A DNA stretch of 49,111 nucleotides from an uncultured Pseudoflavonifractor sp. (GTDB lineage: Bacteria > Bacillota > Clostridia > Oscillospirales > Oscillospiraceae), in assembly GCF_944387805.1 (NCBI RefSeq), contig NZ_CALXGI010000016.1, positions 1 through 49,111 on the forward strand, given 5' to 3'. The notes beneath the pieces are model-generated. The model was given only the letters and a program-made list of their open reading frames with translations. It searched no databases and was not told where the DNA came from. The stretch's first letter is position 1. Every line of letters begins with the position of its first letter. The position numbers were made by a program, and so were the translations under genes. This document shows positions 8,866 to 16,304 of this stretch, piece after piece.

Positions 8866-8962
8866 GGCGACCCCTCCCGTCCCCGGTACGTTCTGTGCAC
8901 TCCGGGGAAATCTCTGCTGTACTTCCGGCCTGGCCGGAGCAATGTATTTTTAGGTAAACTTT

Positions 8963-8971
8963 ATTATAGCA
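8963..8971 (-). promoter_or_regulatory. Extended -10 promoter of zapA
   Basis: On the minus strand TGCTATAAT is an extended -10 with a perfect hexamer; a weak -35 (TTCAAA) is 17 nt upstream. The predicted start near 8956 leaves a ~90-nt leader before zapA. Confidence 0.65.
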
Positions 8972-9043
8972 TATACAAAGGTTTTTTTGAATGAATTATT
9001 TATAAATTTTCCTGCTTCTCCTCGTCCCTTCCTGGGGCGGTTT

Positions 9044-9631
9044 TTACAGCCGCTCCAGGATGCTCCGGATGAGCCCGGCGTGGGCCTCCTCATCCCCGGC
9101 CAGCTCCAGATAGAGCTCCCGGAGGGCGCTGTCCCCGGTGCGCCCGGCGGCGGCGCGGTAGGCCTCCGCCCCCTTCCGCTCCGCCCAGTACCGTGCCCGC
9201 AGGGCCGCCATGCAGCCGCCGCCCGGCAGCTCCGGCTCCGCCGGGGGCCAGAATTTCACCCCGGACAGCAGGAAATAGGCCGCCGACAGCCGTCCGGCGT
9301 GGCGGCGCTCATCGGCCGCCACCCCCATCAGCGCCCGGCCGTTCCCGCCGGGTATCCGCCGGGCCAGGGTCTGGTAGGTCCGCCAGTCGGACAGCTCGTC
9401 GGCGATAAAGGCCTGGAGCACCGCTCCGTCCCCGCCGGACTGCTCCGCCGGAACAGGAACCAGATCCGCTTTCCGCTCCTCTGCGGGCCGGACGGCTGCC
9501 TGCTCCTCCTCCGAATAAAGCGTAAAGGGGCAGTCGGGCCGGTCCTCCGGCATCACCCGCCGCCAAACCCGCTCAAATACCTCCCGGTCCGCCCCGCACT
9601 GGCCGGGCCCCAGGCTGCTGTTCTCGCTCAT
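9044..9631 (-). CDS. Ferritin-like / rubrerythrin-type diiron protein
   Basis: A 195-residue protein whose C-terminal ~125 residues show a four-helix ferritin-like pattern: an acidic helix (FIADELSDWRTYQ), an ExxH-type motif (DERRH), a third helix with Glu (RYWAERKGAEAY) and a second ExxH (DEEAH). These would bind two irons, as in rubrerythrins, with possible peroxide or iron handling. There is no rubredoxin CxxC domain. The ~65-residue N-terminal part is unassigned. AGGAGGAG precedes the ATG. It is divergent from sufC-sufB, an Fe-S locus, though the shared theme is only suggestive. Confidence 0.8.
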   Translation of the reverse strand: MSENSSLGPGQCGADREVFERVWRRVMPEDRPDCPFTLYSEEEQAAVRPAEERKADLVPVPAEQSGGDGAVLQAFIADELSDWRTYQTLARRIPGGNGRALMGVAADERRHAGRLSAAYFLLSGVKFWPPAEPELPGGGCMAALRARYWAERKGAEAYRAAAGRTGDSALRELYLELAGDEEAHAGLIRSILERL

Positions 9632-9708
9632 AGACCGCTCCTCCTGTTATTTCAGCGTTTTCAGACCATACTATGCACCGGAAAGTAAAATTGCGACCCA
9701 TTGAACTC

Positions 9709-9740
9709 TTGTTTTCCTAGCTAAATAGTGGTATAACTAT
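9709..9740 (+). promoter_or_regulatory. Candidate sufC promoter/operator region
   Basis: The ~315-bp gap before sufC is AT-richer than its surroundings and holds a small palindrome ATAGT-N6-ACTAT (9725-9740) overlapping a possible promoter (TTGTTT, 18 nt, TATAAC). The palindrome could be an Rrf2/IscR-type site. A ~200-nt leader would follow, containing a short hairpin near 9802-9819. The assignment is tentative. Confidence 0.3.
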
Positions 9741-9946
9741 ATCCAGACTTGTCCAAACACTCTAGGCAGCACCGTGCAATTTGGCAAGAGAACTGGCTGA
9801 GTCATTTTGTCTCAAATGAAAGTTTGAAAATCGCCGGAATACTGGATGTATTTCAAGATTTACAAACTGCACAGTTGGGGCAAAAGGGCCAGCCAGGGCC
9901 GCAGGCATAATTGTGCGGGATTGCCTCTACAAAGGAGTCAACATAT

Positions 9947-10684
9947 ATGTTGGAAATTCGCGATCTCCGCTATGAGGTGGATGACGGCGACCGTACCCTG
10001 GGCATTCTCCAGGGCATCAGCCTCACCATCCCCGAGCACAAATTTATCGTGGTCACCGGCCCCAACGGCGGCGGCAAGACCACCCTGGCCAAGGCCATCA
10101 TGGGCATTGTGGAGCCCACCGGCGGCCAGATCCTGTGGAACGGCCAGGACGTGACCCATATGAGCATCACCGACCGGGCCCGGCTGGGCATCAGCTACGG
10201 CTTCCAGCAGCCCCCCCGGTTCAAGGGCCTGCGGGTGCGGGACCTGCTGTCCATGGCCGCCGGCAACGACAAGCTGACCCGGGACGAGGCCTGCCAGTAT
10301 CTCACCCGCGTGGGCCTGTGCGCCAAGGACTACATCGACCGCGAGGTGGACACCTCCCTCTCCGGCGGTGAGGTCAAGCGCATTGAGATCGCCACCATTC
10401 TGGCCCGCAAGTCCGGCCTGATGATCTTCGACGAGCCCGAGGCCGGCATTGACCTGTGGTCCTTTGCCCGGCTGACCGAGACCTTCCGGGACATCCACGA
10501 CCGCCGGGACGCCACCCTCATCGTCATCTCCCACCAGGAGCGGATCATCGACCTGGCCGACGAGATCATCATGGTCTCCGGCGGCAAGATCGTCAAGCAG
10601 GGCCCCAAGGACCAGATTTTCCCCGAAATTCTGGCCAACACCATCTCCGGATGCAGCTATCTCACTGAGGGGGTGAAAGCATGA
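9947..10684 (+). CDS. sufC: Fe-S cluster assembly ATPase SufC
   Basis: A 245-residue ABC-type ATPase with Walker A GPNGGGKTT, signature LSGGEVKR and Walker B LMIFDEPEAGID, the SufC pattern (DEPEAG). SufC powers conformational change in the SufB scaffold during Fe-S cluster assembly in the cytosol. Start ATG 9947 with AAAGGAG 9 nt upstream; a longer frame from 9911 lacks a ribosome site. Its last four bases overlap the next gene (ATGA), so the two proteins are translationally coupled. Confidence 0.96.
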   Translation: MLEIRDLRYEVDDGDRTLGILQGISLTIPEHKFIVVTGPNGGGKTTLAKAIMGIVEPTGGQILWNGQDVTHMSITDRARLGISYGFQQPPRFKGLRVRDLLSMAAGNDKLTRDEACQYLTRVGLCAKDYIDREVDTSLSGGEVKRIEIATILARKSGLMIFDEPEAGIDLWSFARLTETFRDIHDRRDATLIVISHQERIIDLADEIIMVSGGKIVKQGPKDQIFPEILANTISGCSYLTEGVKA

Positions 10685-11598
10685 ACCAGGTAGATATTCA
10701 GCTCCTGCGTGAAATCGCGGACCTGGAGCGCACCCCCCAGGGTGCCTACAACATCCGCAAGAACGGCCAGCTGGAGGGCCGCTCCAACTCGGCCAACATC
10801 ACCATTGAGTCCAAGAGCGACAAGCCGGGCATTGATATCCACATCGCCCCCGGCACCAAGCACGAGTCGGTCCACATCCCGGTCATCGTCACCCAGACCG
10901 GCCTGAAGGACCTGGTGTACAACGACTTCTATATCGGCGAGGACTGCGACGTGGACATTGTGGCCGGCTGCGGCATCCACAATTCCGGCTGCGAGACCGC
11001 CGAGCACGACGGCATCCACACCTTCTACGTGGGCAAGAACGCCCGGGTGCGGTACGTGGAGAAGCACTACGGCGAGGGCGAGGGCACCGGTCAGCGTATC
11101 CTCAACCCCCAGACCGTGGTCTATCTGGAGGAGGGCGCCTTCATCCAGCTGGACACCACCCAGATCAAGGGCGTGGACTCCACCAAGCGTGAGACCAAGA
11201 TTGTGGTGGGTCCCCATGCCGAGGCGGTGGTCAACGAGAAGCTGCTCACCCACGGCAGCCAGACCGCCGAGAGCGACATGGAGATCATCCTGGACGGCGA
11301 GGATGCCAGCGGCCGGGTTATCTCCCGCTCGGTGGCCCAGGACAGCTCCCAGCAGGTGTTCTACCCCCGCATGACGGGCAACGCCAAGTGCTTCGGCCAT
11401 GTCCAGTGCGACTCCATCATCATGGGCGACGCCAAGATCTCCTCTATCCCCGCCATCTCCGCCAACCATGTGGACGCCCAGCTGGTCCACGAGGCGGCCA
11501 TCGGCCGTATCGCCGGTGACCAGATCACCAAGCTGATGACCCTGGGTCTCACCGAGGAGGAGGCGGAGGAGCGCATCCTCAACGGATTTCTCCACTAA
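10681..11598 (+). CDS. sufB: SufB/SufD-family Fe-S scaffold protein
   Basis: A 305-residue SufBD protein with the right-handed beta-helix core and a C-terminal helical SufC-binding part (LTEEEAEERI). It is much shorter than E. coli SufB (~495 residues), resembling the compact SufB-like partner of two-gene SufC-SufB (SMS-type) systems. Cysteines that could hold a cluster include those in AGCGIHNSGCE (about residues 99-106). It overlaps sufC by ATGA and is followed by a terminator, so the operon contains no sufS, sufU, sufD or iscR; sulfur donation must come from elsewhere. Confidence 0.9.
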   Translation: MNQVDIQLLREIADLERTPQGAYNIRKNGQLEGRSNSANITIESKSDKPGIDIHIAPGTKHESVHIPVIVTQTGLKDLVYNDFYIGEDCDVDIVAGCGIHNSGCETAEHDGIHTFYVGKNARVRYVEKHYGEGEGTGQRILNPQTVVYLEEGAFIQLDTTQIKGVDSTKRETKIVVGPHAEAVVNEKLLTHGSQTAESDMEIILDGEDASGRVISRSVAQDSSQQVFYPRMTGNAKCFGHVQCDSIIMGDAKISSIPAISANHVDAQLVHEAAIGRIAGDQITKLMTLGLTEEEAEERILNGFLH

Positions 11599-11615
11599 TC
11601 TCTCATATATACAGA

Positions 11616-11647
11616 GGGGGTCCCGGCGATACGCCGGGACCCCCTTG
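11616..11647. terminator. Bidirectional terminator between sufB and the SprT-like gene
   Basis: A perfect 13-bp stem (11616-11628 with 11632-11644, loop ATA) between converging genes, followed by TTGTCTCTATTT on the plus strand. It most likely ends both the suf operon and the opposite transcript. Confidence 0.8.
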
Positions 11648-11650
11648 TCT

Positions 11651-12148
11651 CTATTTGTCCCCCTGCTTCAGCGCCAGCCGGCCGCCGCAGCGGCAGCGGT
11701 ACCGCTCCGGGTGGAGCACCACGCTGGACGCCCTGGCCCGGACAAACTCGGCGCCGCAGCGGGTGCACTCCAGCACATACCGGGCCGGCTTCTGCTCCGG
11801 CAGGCCCATGGCCTCCCAGGTACCGGTGCGGGAGATGTGATAGCCCCAGCGGGCGTTCATTTTGGCGGCGTAGCCCTTCCACCGCTCCCCGTGGTTGCGG
11901 CAGCCCCGGCAGGTGTGGAGCACCTCGTGGGCCAGCACCTCCGCCACTGCCGCCTCCCCCGCCGGCAGCAGCCGGGCGGAGATTTCAATGATATACCCGC
12001 CCGATACCGGCCGGCAGCAGCCCAGCCGGGCCACCGCACGGGTGTTGAGCCGGACGCGGGGGTCGATGCCCTCAGGCACCGGGATGCCCGCCGCCCTGGC
12101 CTGGTCAATCACCCGGACCAACAGGGTGTCCACCTCTTTTTCCTCCAT
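11651..12148 (-). CDS. SprT-like zinc metalloprotease domain protein
   Basis: A 165-residue SprT-family protein: the metal site HEVLH (His74, Glu75, His78) with a third His at about 86 (NHGERW), followed by a C-terminal zinc ribbon with CTRC and CRCG pairs. SprT domains are related to the protease part of eukaryotic SPRTN; the bacterial members are little studied. It converges with sufB and diverges from glpK, and has its own extended -10 promoter. Confidence 0.88.
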   Translation of the reverse strand: MEEKEVDTLLVRVIDQARAAGIPVPEGIDPRVRLNTRAVARLGCCRPVSGGYIIEISARLLPAGEAAVAEVLAHEVLHTCRGCRNHGERWKGYAAKMNARWGYHISRTGTWEAMGLPEQKPARYVLECTRCGAEFVRARASSVVLHPERYRCRCGGRLALKQGDK

Positions 12149-12184
12149 CTCCGCCTCTCCTCCGCCGTTCTGGTGTTGCCTCCC

Positions 12185-12193
12185 ATTATATCA
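12185..12193 (-). promoter_or_regulatory. Extended -10 promoter of the SprT-like gene
   Basis: On the minus strand TGATATAAT gives an extended -10 with a perfect hexamer, about 37 nt before the ATG at 12148. No good -35 is visible. Confidence 0.55.
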
Positions 12194-12230
12194 CGCCCTG
12201 CCCCGGCGGAAAAGAGGCGGCGGAAACAGC

Positions 12231-12259
12231 TGTCCAAGCGGGGCGGAGTATGGTAGAAT
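12231..12259 (+). promoter_or_regulatory. Possible glpK promoter
   Basis: TGTCCA, a 17-nt spacer and TAGAAT (12254-12259) fit a weak sigma-A promoter ~60 nt before glpK. The -35 is poor, so an activator may be needed. Confidence 0.35.
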
Positions 12260-12320
12260 AGAGCTGACAACCACTGCCCGGGCCGTCTGACCGGCGGCGG
12301 GCTTGACAGGAGGCGTCCCC

Positions 12321-13811
12321 ATGGGCAAGTATATTCTGGCGCTGGACCAGGGCACCACCAGCTCCCGCGCCATTCTCTTTGACAGCGAGCAGAACATTGT
12401 GGGCATCTCTCAGAAGGAGTTCAATCAGTTCTACCCCCGGGAGGGCTGGGTGGAGCACGACGCCATGGAGATCTGGTCCTCCCAGTACGCGGTGATGATG
12501 GAGGTCATCGCCCAGACCGGGGTGTCTCCGGCGGACGTGACGGCCATCGGCATCACCAACCAGCGGGAGACCGCCATCCTATGGGACAGGGCCACCGGCC
12601 GGCCCATCCACAACGCCATCGTGTGGCAGTGCCGCCGGACGGCGGAGATGGTGGACCAGCTGATTGCCGACGGTCTGGGGGACCACATCCGGTCCGTCAC
12701 CGGTCTTATCCCCGACGCCTACTTCTCCGGCACCAAAATCAAGTGGATTCTGGACCATGTGGAGGGGGCCAGGGAGCGGGCCCGGCGGGGGGAGATCCTC
12801 TTCGGCACGGTGGACAGCTGGCTGCTGTGGAAACTGACCGGCGGGGCGGTCCACGCCACCGACGTGACCAACGCCTCCCGCACCATGATCTTTGACATCC
12901 GCCGCCTGGACTGGGACGACACCCTGCTCCAGGCCCTGGACATTCCCAGGGCCATGCTGCCCTCTGTCCGCTCCTCCAGCGAAGTCTACGGCTATGCCGA
13001 CGTTCAGGGCGCCCGGGTGCCCATTGCAGGCATGGCGGGGGACCAGCAGGCCGCCCTCTTCGGCCAGACCTGTTTCAACCCCGGCGACGCCAAGAACACC
13101 TACGGCACCGGCTGCTTCCTGCTGATGAACACCGGCTCCACCCCCTGCGAGAGCAGGAACGGCCTGCTCACCACCATTGCCATCGGCCTGGACGGGGGCG
13201 TGCAGTACGCTCTGGAGGGCTCGGTGTTTGTGGGCGGCGCGGTCATCCAGTGGCTGCGGGATGAGATGCGCTTTTTCACCGAGAGCCGGGATGCGGAGTA
13301 CTATGCCCAGAAGGTACCCGACAACGGCGGCGTGTATCTGGTGCCCGCCTTCACCGGTCTGGGCGCCCCCTACTGGGATATGTACGCCCGGGGCTGCATC
13401 GTGGGCCTGACCCGCGGCACCCGGCGGGAGCATATTATCCGGGCGGCCCAGGAGTCCATCGCCTACCAGGTGGCCGACCTGGTGCGTGCCATGGAGGCGG
13501 ATACCGGCGTGCCCCTCACCCAGCTGAAGGCGGACGGCGGCGCCAGCCGGGACCGGTTTCTCATGCAGTTTCAGGCGGACATTCTGGACCGGCAGGTCCG
13601 CCGGCCCGTGATTCGGGAGACCACCGCCCTGGGGGCCGCCTACCTGGCCGGTCTGGCCGCCGGGGTGTGGAAGGACCGGGAGGAGATTGCCCACCTCTGG
13701 GCCTGCGACACCGCCTACACCCCCGACATGGACCCTGACCGCCGTGCCTCCCTCATGGAGGACTGGCACCGGGCGGTAAGCCGCAGCCGGGGCTGGGCGG
13801 GCGGCATGTAA
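12321..13811 (+). CDS. glpK: Glycerol kinase
   Basis: A 496-residue FGGY-family kinase that phosphorylates glycerol to glycerol 3-phosphate using ATP. The N-terminus [13 protein letters not shown] is the family phosphate-binding start; [43 protein letters not shown] and the C-terminal KADGGASRD are typical of GlpK. I start at ATG 12321, with AGGAGG 9 nt upstream, instead of an in-frame TTG-like extension at 12303. No glpF or glpD is adjacent; the gene is followed by a terminator and looks monocistronic. Confidence 0.97.
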   Translation: MGKYILALDQGTTSSRAILFDSEQNIVGISQKEFNQFYPREGWVEHDAMEIWSSQYAVMMEVIAQTGVSPADVTAIGITNQRETAILWDRATGRPIHNAIVWQCRRTAEMVDQLIADGLGDHIRSVTGLIPDAYFSGTKIKWILDHVEGARERARRGEILFGTVDSWLLWKLTGGAVHATDVTNASRTMIFDIRRLDWDDTLLQALDIPRAMLPSVRSSSEVYGYADVQGARVPIAGMAGDQQAALFGQTCFNPGDAKNTYGTGCFLLMNTGSTPCESRNGLLTTIAIGLDGGVQYALEGSVFVGGAVIQWLRDEMRFFTESRDAEYYAQKVPDNGGVYLVPAFTGLGAPYWDMYARGCIVGLTRGTRREHIIRAAQESIAYQVADLVRAMEADTGVPLTQLKADGGASRDRFLMQFQADILDRQVRRPVIRETTALGAAYLAGLAAGVWKDREEIAHLWACDTAYTPDMDPDRRASLMEDWHRAVSRSRGWAGGM

Positions 13812-13854
13812 GGTGCTTTTTGCGCCTCTCCGTCCTTTCTCTCCCAAATTCTCC

Positions 13855-13896
13855 AGGTTCCGGGTTCTTTTGCCCGGAACCTGCGCCATTTTTCTC
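13855..13896 (+). terminator. Terminator after glpK
   Basis: A perfect 10-bp stem (13855-13864 with 13873-13882), loop of 8, is followed after six bases by a T-rich run. It lies 44 nt past the glpK stop. Confidence 0.6.
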
Positions 13897-13956
13897 TTGT
13901 TCTCCCGCCCCTTCTGCTGTAAAATGGAAACGGCAAGCAACAGGAGGCTGATGTTC

Positions 13957-14394
13957 ATGCGTGAGATTGATACATATTCCTACCGCTGCGGCGTGATGGA
14001 CTGCTTCTGTGAGATGGTGCGGGCGGGGGTAAAAGCCCTGGCTCTGAGCCACCCGGTGGACAGCCGGGCGGAGTGGGAGGAGCTGGGTCCCTTTGCCGCT
14101 AAAATTGCGGCAAAGTACGGCGTGAAGTGCCGCCCGGAGGAGGAGCCGTTGGTCACCGACCTTTTCCCCCTCTCTGCCACCCGGGGGAAGTTTCTCTACC
14201 TCTTCTACCGGGCGGACCACACCCTGGAGGAGTACCTGCGGCTCAAGGAGCGCAAGGCGTCCATGGTGGCAGGCCGGGCCTACTTCGGCGGAAACCGGAC
14301 CCAGATCGCCCGGGAGTACGGCCGTCTGCTCTCCTACTCCCCCGAGACTGTCCGCGCCCTGCTGGCCGCCAACCAGGATCGGGAGCAGGTGTGA
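13957..14394 (+). CDS. Conserved-looking protein of unknown function
   Basis: I do not recognise this 145-residue protein. The start at ATG 13957 sits 9 nt after AGGAGG (ATG 13951 is also in frame but too close), and codon use matches the neighbours, so it is very likely real. It has an N-terminal Cys pair (CGVMDC, then FCEM), no signal peptide and no membrane helix. The C-terminal half is basic and helical, with NRTQIAREYGRLL followed by SYSPETVRALL, which could be a helix-turn-helix-like segment. It follows glpK but a terminator separates them. Confidence 0.7.
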   Translation: MREIDTYSYRCGVMDCFCEMVRAGVKALALSHPVDSRAEWEELGPFAAKIAAKYGVKCRPEEEPLVTDLFPLSATRGKFLYLFYRADHTLEEYLRLKERKASMVAGRAYFGGNRTQIAREYGRLLSYSPETVRALLAANQDREQV

Positions 14395-14423
14395 CCGCCC
14401 GGGCGGCAGGCAATTTATTTCTG

Positions 14424-14452
14424 TTGACAACCTTACGGTTGGATGCTATCAT
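14424..14452 (+). promoter_or_regulatory. Consensus promoter of the cold-shock gene
   Basis: TTGACA (14424-14429), a 17-nt spacer and TATCAT (14447-14452) form a near-perfect sigma-A promoter. The predicted start near 14459 gives an unusually long ~130-nt leader before the csp ATG. Confidence 0.85.
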
Positions 14453-14481
14453 ATACCGTGATCTTCTCTATGCACGACCTG

Positions 14482-14551
14482 AACTCACATTTTTTGTAAG
14501 TCATCGTCTGCTCACTGGATGATGATAAACAGAAATGTGGGTTTTCTTTTT
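14482..14551 (+). promoter_or_regulatory. Foldable 5' leader of the cold-shock gene
   Basis: Within the csp leader AACTCACATTT (14482-14492) pairs with AAATGTGGGTT (14533-14543), enclosing a second G-U-containing stem TCATCGTC/GATGATGA, and TTCTTTTT follows directly. It could be a thermo-responsive fold or an attenuator. Confidence 0.45.
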
Positions 14552-14587
14552 GCGCAGAGATCAAAATTTATTGCAGGAGGTACCAGC

Positions 14588-14800
14588 ATGTATCACGGTA
14601 CTGTAAAGTGGTTCAACGAGACCAAGGGCTTCGGCTTCATCTCCAACGACGACGGCAGCGGCGACGTGTTCGTCCACTTCTCCGCCATCCTGGTGGACGG
14701 CTTCAAGACCCTCGCCGAGGGCCAGAAGGTGACCTACGACACCGAGCCCGATCCCAAGGACACCGGCAAGCTCCGCGCTGTCAACGTCCGTCCTCTCTAA
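14588..14800 (+). CDS. Cold-shock protein (CspA family)
   Basis: A 70-residue single cold-shock domain that binds single-stranded RNA and DNA. RNP1 (KGFGFI, residues ~15-20) and RNP2 (VFVHF, ~27-31) are intact; the start GTVKWFN is typical. AGGAGG lies 7 nt before ATG 14588; the longer frame from 14519 falls in the leader. Own consensus promoter and terminator, so a single-gene unit. Confidence 0.97.
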   Translation: MYHGTVKWFNETKGFGFISNDDGSGDVFVHFSAILVDGFKTLAEGQKVTYDTEPDPKDTGKLRAVNVRPL

Positions 14801-14815
14801 TCTGAGGGTATAGAC

Positions 14816-14853
14816 AAAGGCCCGCCGCGCAATGTGCGGCGGGCCTTTCCTTT
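14816..14853 (+). terminator. Terminator of the cold-shock gene
   Basis: A 13-bp perfect stem (14816-14828 with 14836-14848), 7-nt loop, followed by CCTTTT, just after the csp stop. Confidence 0.85.
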
Positions 14854-14948
14854 TGTCACTCCCGGCGGCGGCCGGACATATGCTGTACTGTGGGGCGGGG
14901 CGGCGGCGCTGCCCCTGCTCTGCCAAATCTGTTTTGGGGGATACTTCC

Positions 14949-15194
14949 ATGTATAATTGTTCCAACCGCCGCTGCTGTTGCTGCTGCGGGTGCTGCTGCG
15001 GCTGTTCCTGCGGGAATGGCGGAGCCGTCACCCTTCCCTCCTTCCCCGACCGTCCCGTGTGGGATTCCGCCCCTTCCGGGGACGGCTACCCGGTCTATGT
15101 GGCCATGCCGGCCTTTATGACCCGGGGCTCTGCCAATCTGCAGGCCGCCGTGGAGCTGGACGCCGGCTCCTCCTGTGCCTGCAGCCGGGGCTGA
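14949..15194 (+). CDS. Very cysteine-rich small protein
   Basis: An 81-residue protein with 11 cysteines in its first 21 residues, including runs CCCCC and CCC separated by Gly, plus a CxC near the C-terminus. There is no signal peptide or membrane helix. GGGGGA lies ~8 nt before ATG 14949, and an intrinsic terminator follows, which supports a real gene. Clostridia make small Cys-rich proteins as spore-coat or metal-binding factors; the high Cys density suggests metal or disulfide cross-links here, but no family is recognised. It is placed after the csp terminator; no clear promoter is visible. Confidence 0.6.
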   Translation: MYNCSNRRCCCCCGCCCGCSCGNGGAVTLPSFPDRPVWDSAPSGDGYPVYVAMPAFMTRGSANLQAAVELDAGSSCACSRG

Positions 15195-15244
15195 ACGCCC
15201 CCGCCGCCCTCCGGCGGCGTACTTACCGCCATGGAATTCCCCTC

Positions 15245-15288
15245 AAGCCCGCTCCGGTATCCGCCGGGGCGGGCTTTTATTTCCTTTT
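15245..15288 (+). terminator. Terminator of the cysteine-rich gene
   Basis: A 13-bp stem with one G-U pair (15245-15257 with 15264-15276) is followed by TTATTTCCTTTTT. Confidence 0.75.
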
Positions 15289-15289
15289 T

Positions 15290-15325
15290 CTAATAAAAAA
15301 GGGGTGCTCCGAAGAACACCCCTTT
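15290..15325 (-). terminator. Terminator of the amidase gene
   Basis: On the minus strand a 9-bp GC-rich stem (15298-15306 with 15317-15325), continuing inward through three more pairs to a UUCG tetraloop, precedes TTTTTTATTAG. Confidence 0.85.
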
Positions 15326-15339
15326 GGGACCGTCAAAGT

Positions 15340-16125
15340 TCATTTCTGCCTTTCCATGCGCTCCAGCACCAGAGCCGCCTGCTCCCGGGTCAGGGCCGTC
15401 CGGGGGGCTGTTCCGTCAAACAGTCCCCTGGTCTTGGCCGCCTTCCAGGCCTCCTCCGCCCACGCGCTGACAGGCTGAGCCGCCTGCTCCGCCTGCCAGT
15501 CCTCCATGGCGGCGCGGAACATCTGGTTAAATGTCTCCTGTGTCATCTCCTCTTGCCCTCCCTTCATCTCTCTGGCTACGTCGGCGCGGAACTGGTCCAT
15601 GTTTTTGCCGTGCCTGGGAAACCAGTGGCCCACGTCGGCGTGGTTGGAGGCAATGCCCAGGGCACAGCCCTCCGCGTGGTCCACCACAACCCCCGGCTTC
15701 AGCGGGTCCAAGCCGTATCGGGTGCAGAGCATGGCGGCCTGCTCCACCGCATTGCGGTACACCGCGGCAAAATAGGCGGCGTTTTTGTCCGCGTCGTAGC
15801 CAATCATGACGCCGCCCTGGTAGGTATGGCCGGCGGGTTCCAGAATTTCAAGGCTGATGTGGGTGTTGTTGGCAGAGACGCCGCCTCCCCTGGGCGCACC
15901 CGCGTGCCAGCCCCGCCAGTTCCAGGGCAGGGTCTGAATGACCCCGTCCTTGTGCACAAAGGCGTGGGCGCAGGCCTCCACTCCCGGCCGGTTCCAGCTC
16001 TTCAGGAACACCTCCGGGTCGGGCTGGGCCACGCCGGTGGAGTGGATCATAACCCCCTTTGGGGTGATGGTCCGCCCTGTCTTCCAGCAGTCGCTGCCAG
16101 TCAGAATGTGTTCGGTCAGATTCAT
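15340..16125 (-). CDS. N-acetylmuramoyl-L-alanine amidase
   Basis: A 261-residue Amidase_2-type (PGRP-like) enzyme that cuts the amide bond between MurNAc and the stem peptide. Zinc ligands are likely His28 (in IHSTG), the His in VVDHAEG and a His in the SNHADVGHWFPRHG segment. There is no signal peptide, as in phage endolysins and some spore or mother-cell lysins. The last ~45 residues (WAEEAWKAAKTRGLFDG..., then LTREQAALVLERM) read like a single SLH-type repeat, probably for wall binding. Start ATG 16125 with GGAGGGGAGGG upstream; the longer frame lacks support. No other phage genes are adjacent. Confidence 0.9.
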   Translation of the reverse strand: MNLTEHILTGSDCWKTGRTITPKGVMIHSTGVAQPDPEVFLKSWNRPGVEACAHAFVHKDGVIQTLPWNWRGWHAGAPRGGGVSANNTHISLEILEPAGHTYQGGVMIGYDADKNAAYFAAVYRNAVEQAAMLCTRYGLDPLKPGVVVDHAEGCALGIASNHADVGHWFPRHGKNMDQFRADVAREMKGGQEEMTQETFNQMFRAAMEDWQAEQAAQPVSAWAEEAWKAAKTRGLFDGTAPRTALTREQAALVLERMERQK

Positions 16126-16205
16126 GTGCTTCCCTCCCCTCCATAATATGCCGTTCCGCCCCTGTCTGTGGCACATCACTGTGCACCTACGGGAAAATCC
16201 GGGAC

Positions 16206-16234
16206 TTGCAGGCGCTCCCGGCCTGCATTATAAT
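16206..16234 (+). promoter_or_regulatory. Promoter of the aldo/keto reductase gene
   Basis: TTGCAG, a 17-nt spacer and a perfect TATAAT (16229-16234), ~70 nt before the ATG. Confidence 0.6.
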
Positions 16235-16304
16235 GAAATTACCGCCGTGCGCACCTTAAGACGCCGGCAATCTCCGCCCGGAAGGCGGACACAGGGAGGT
16301 CAAC

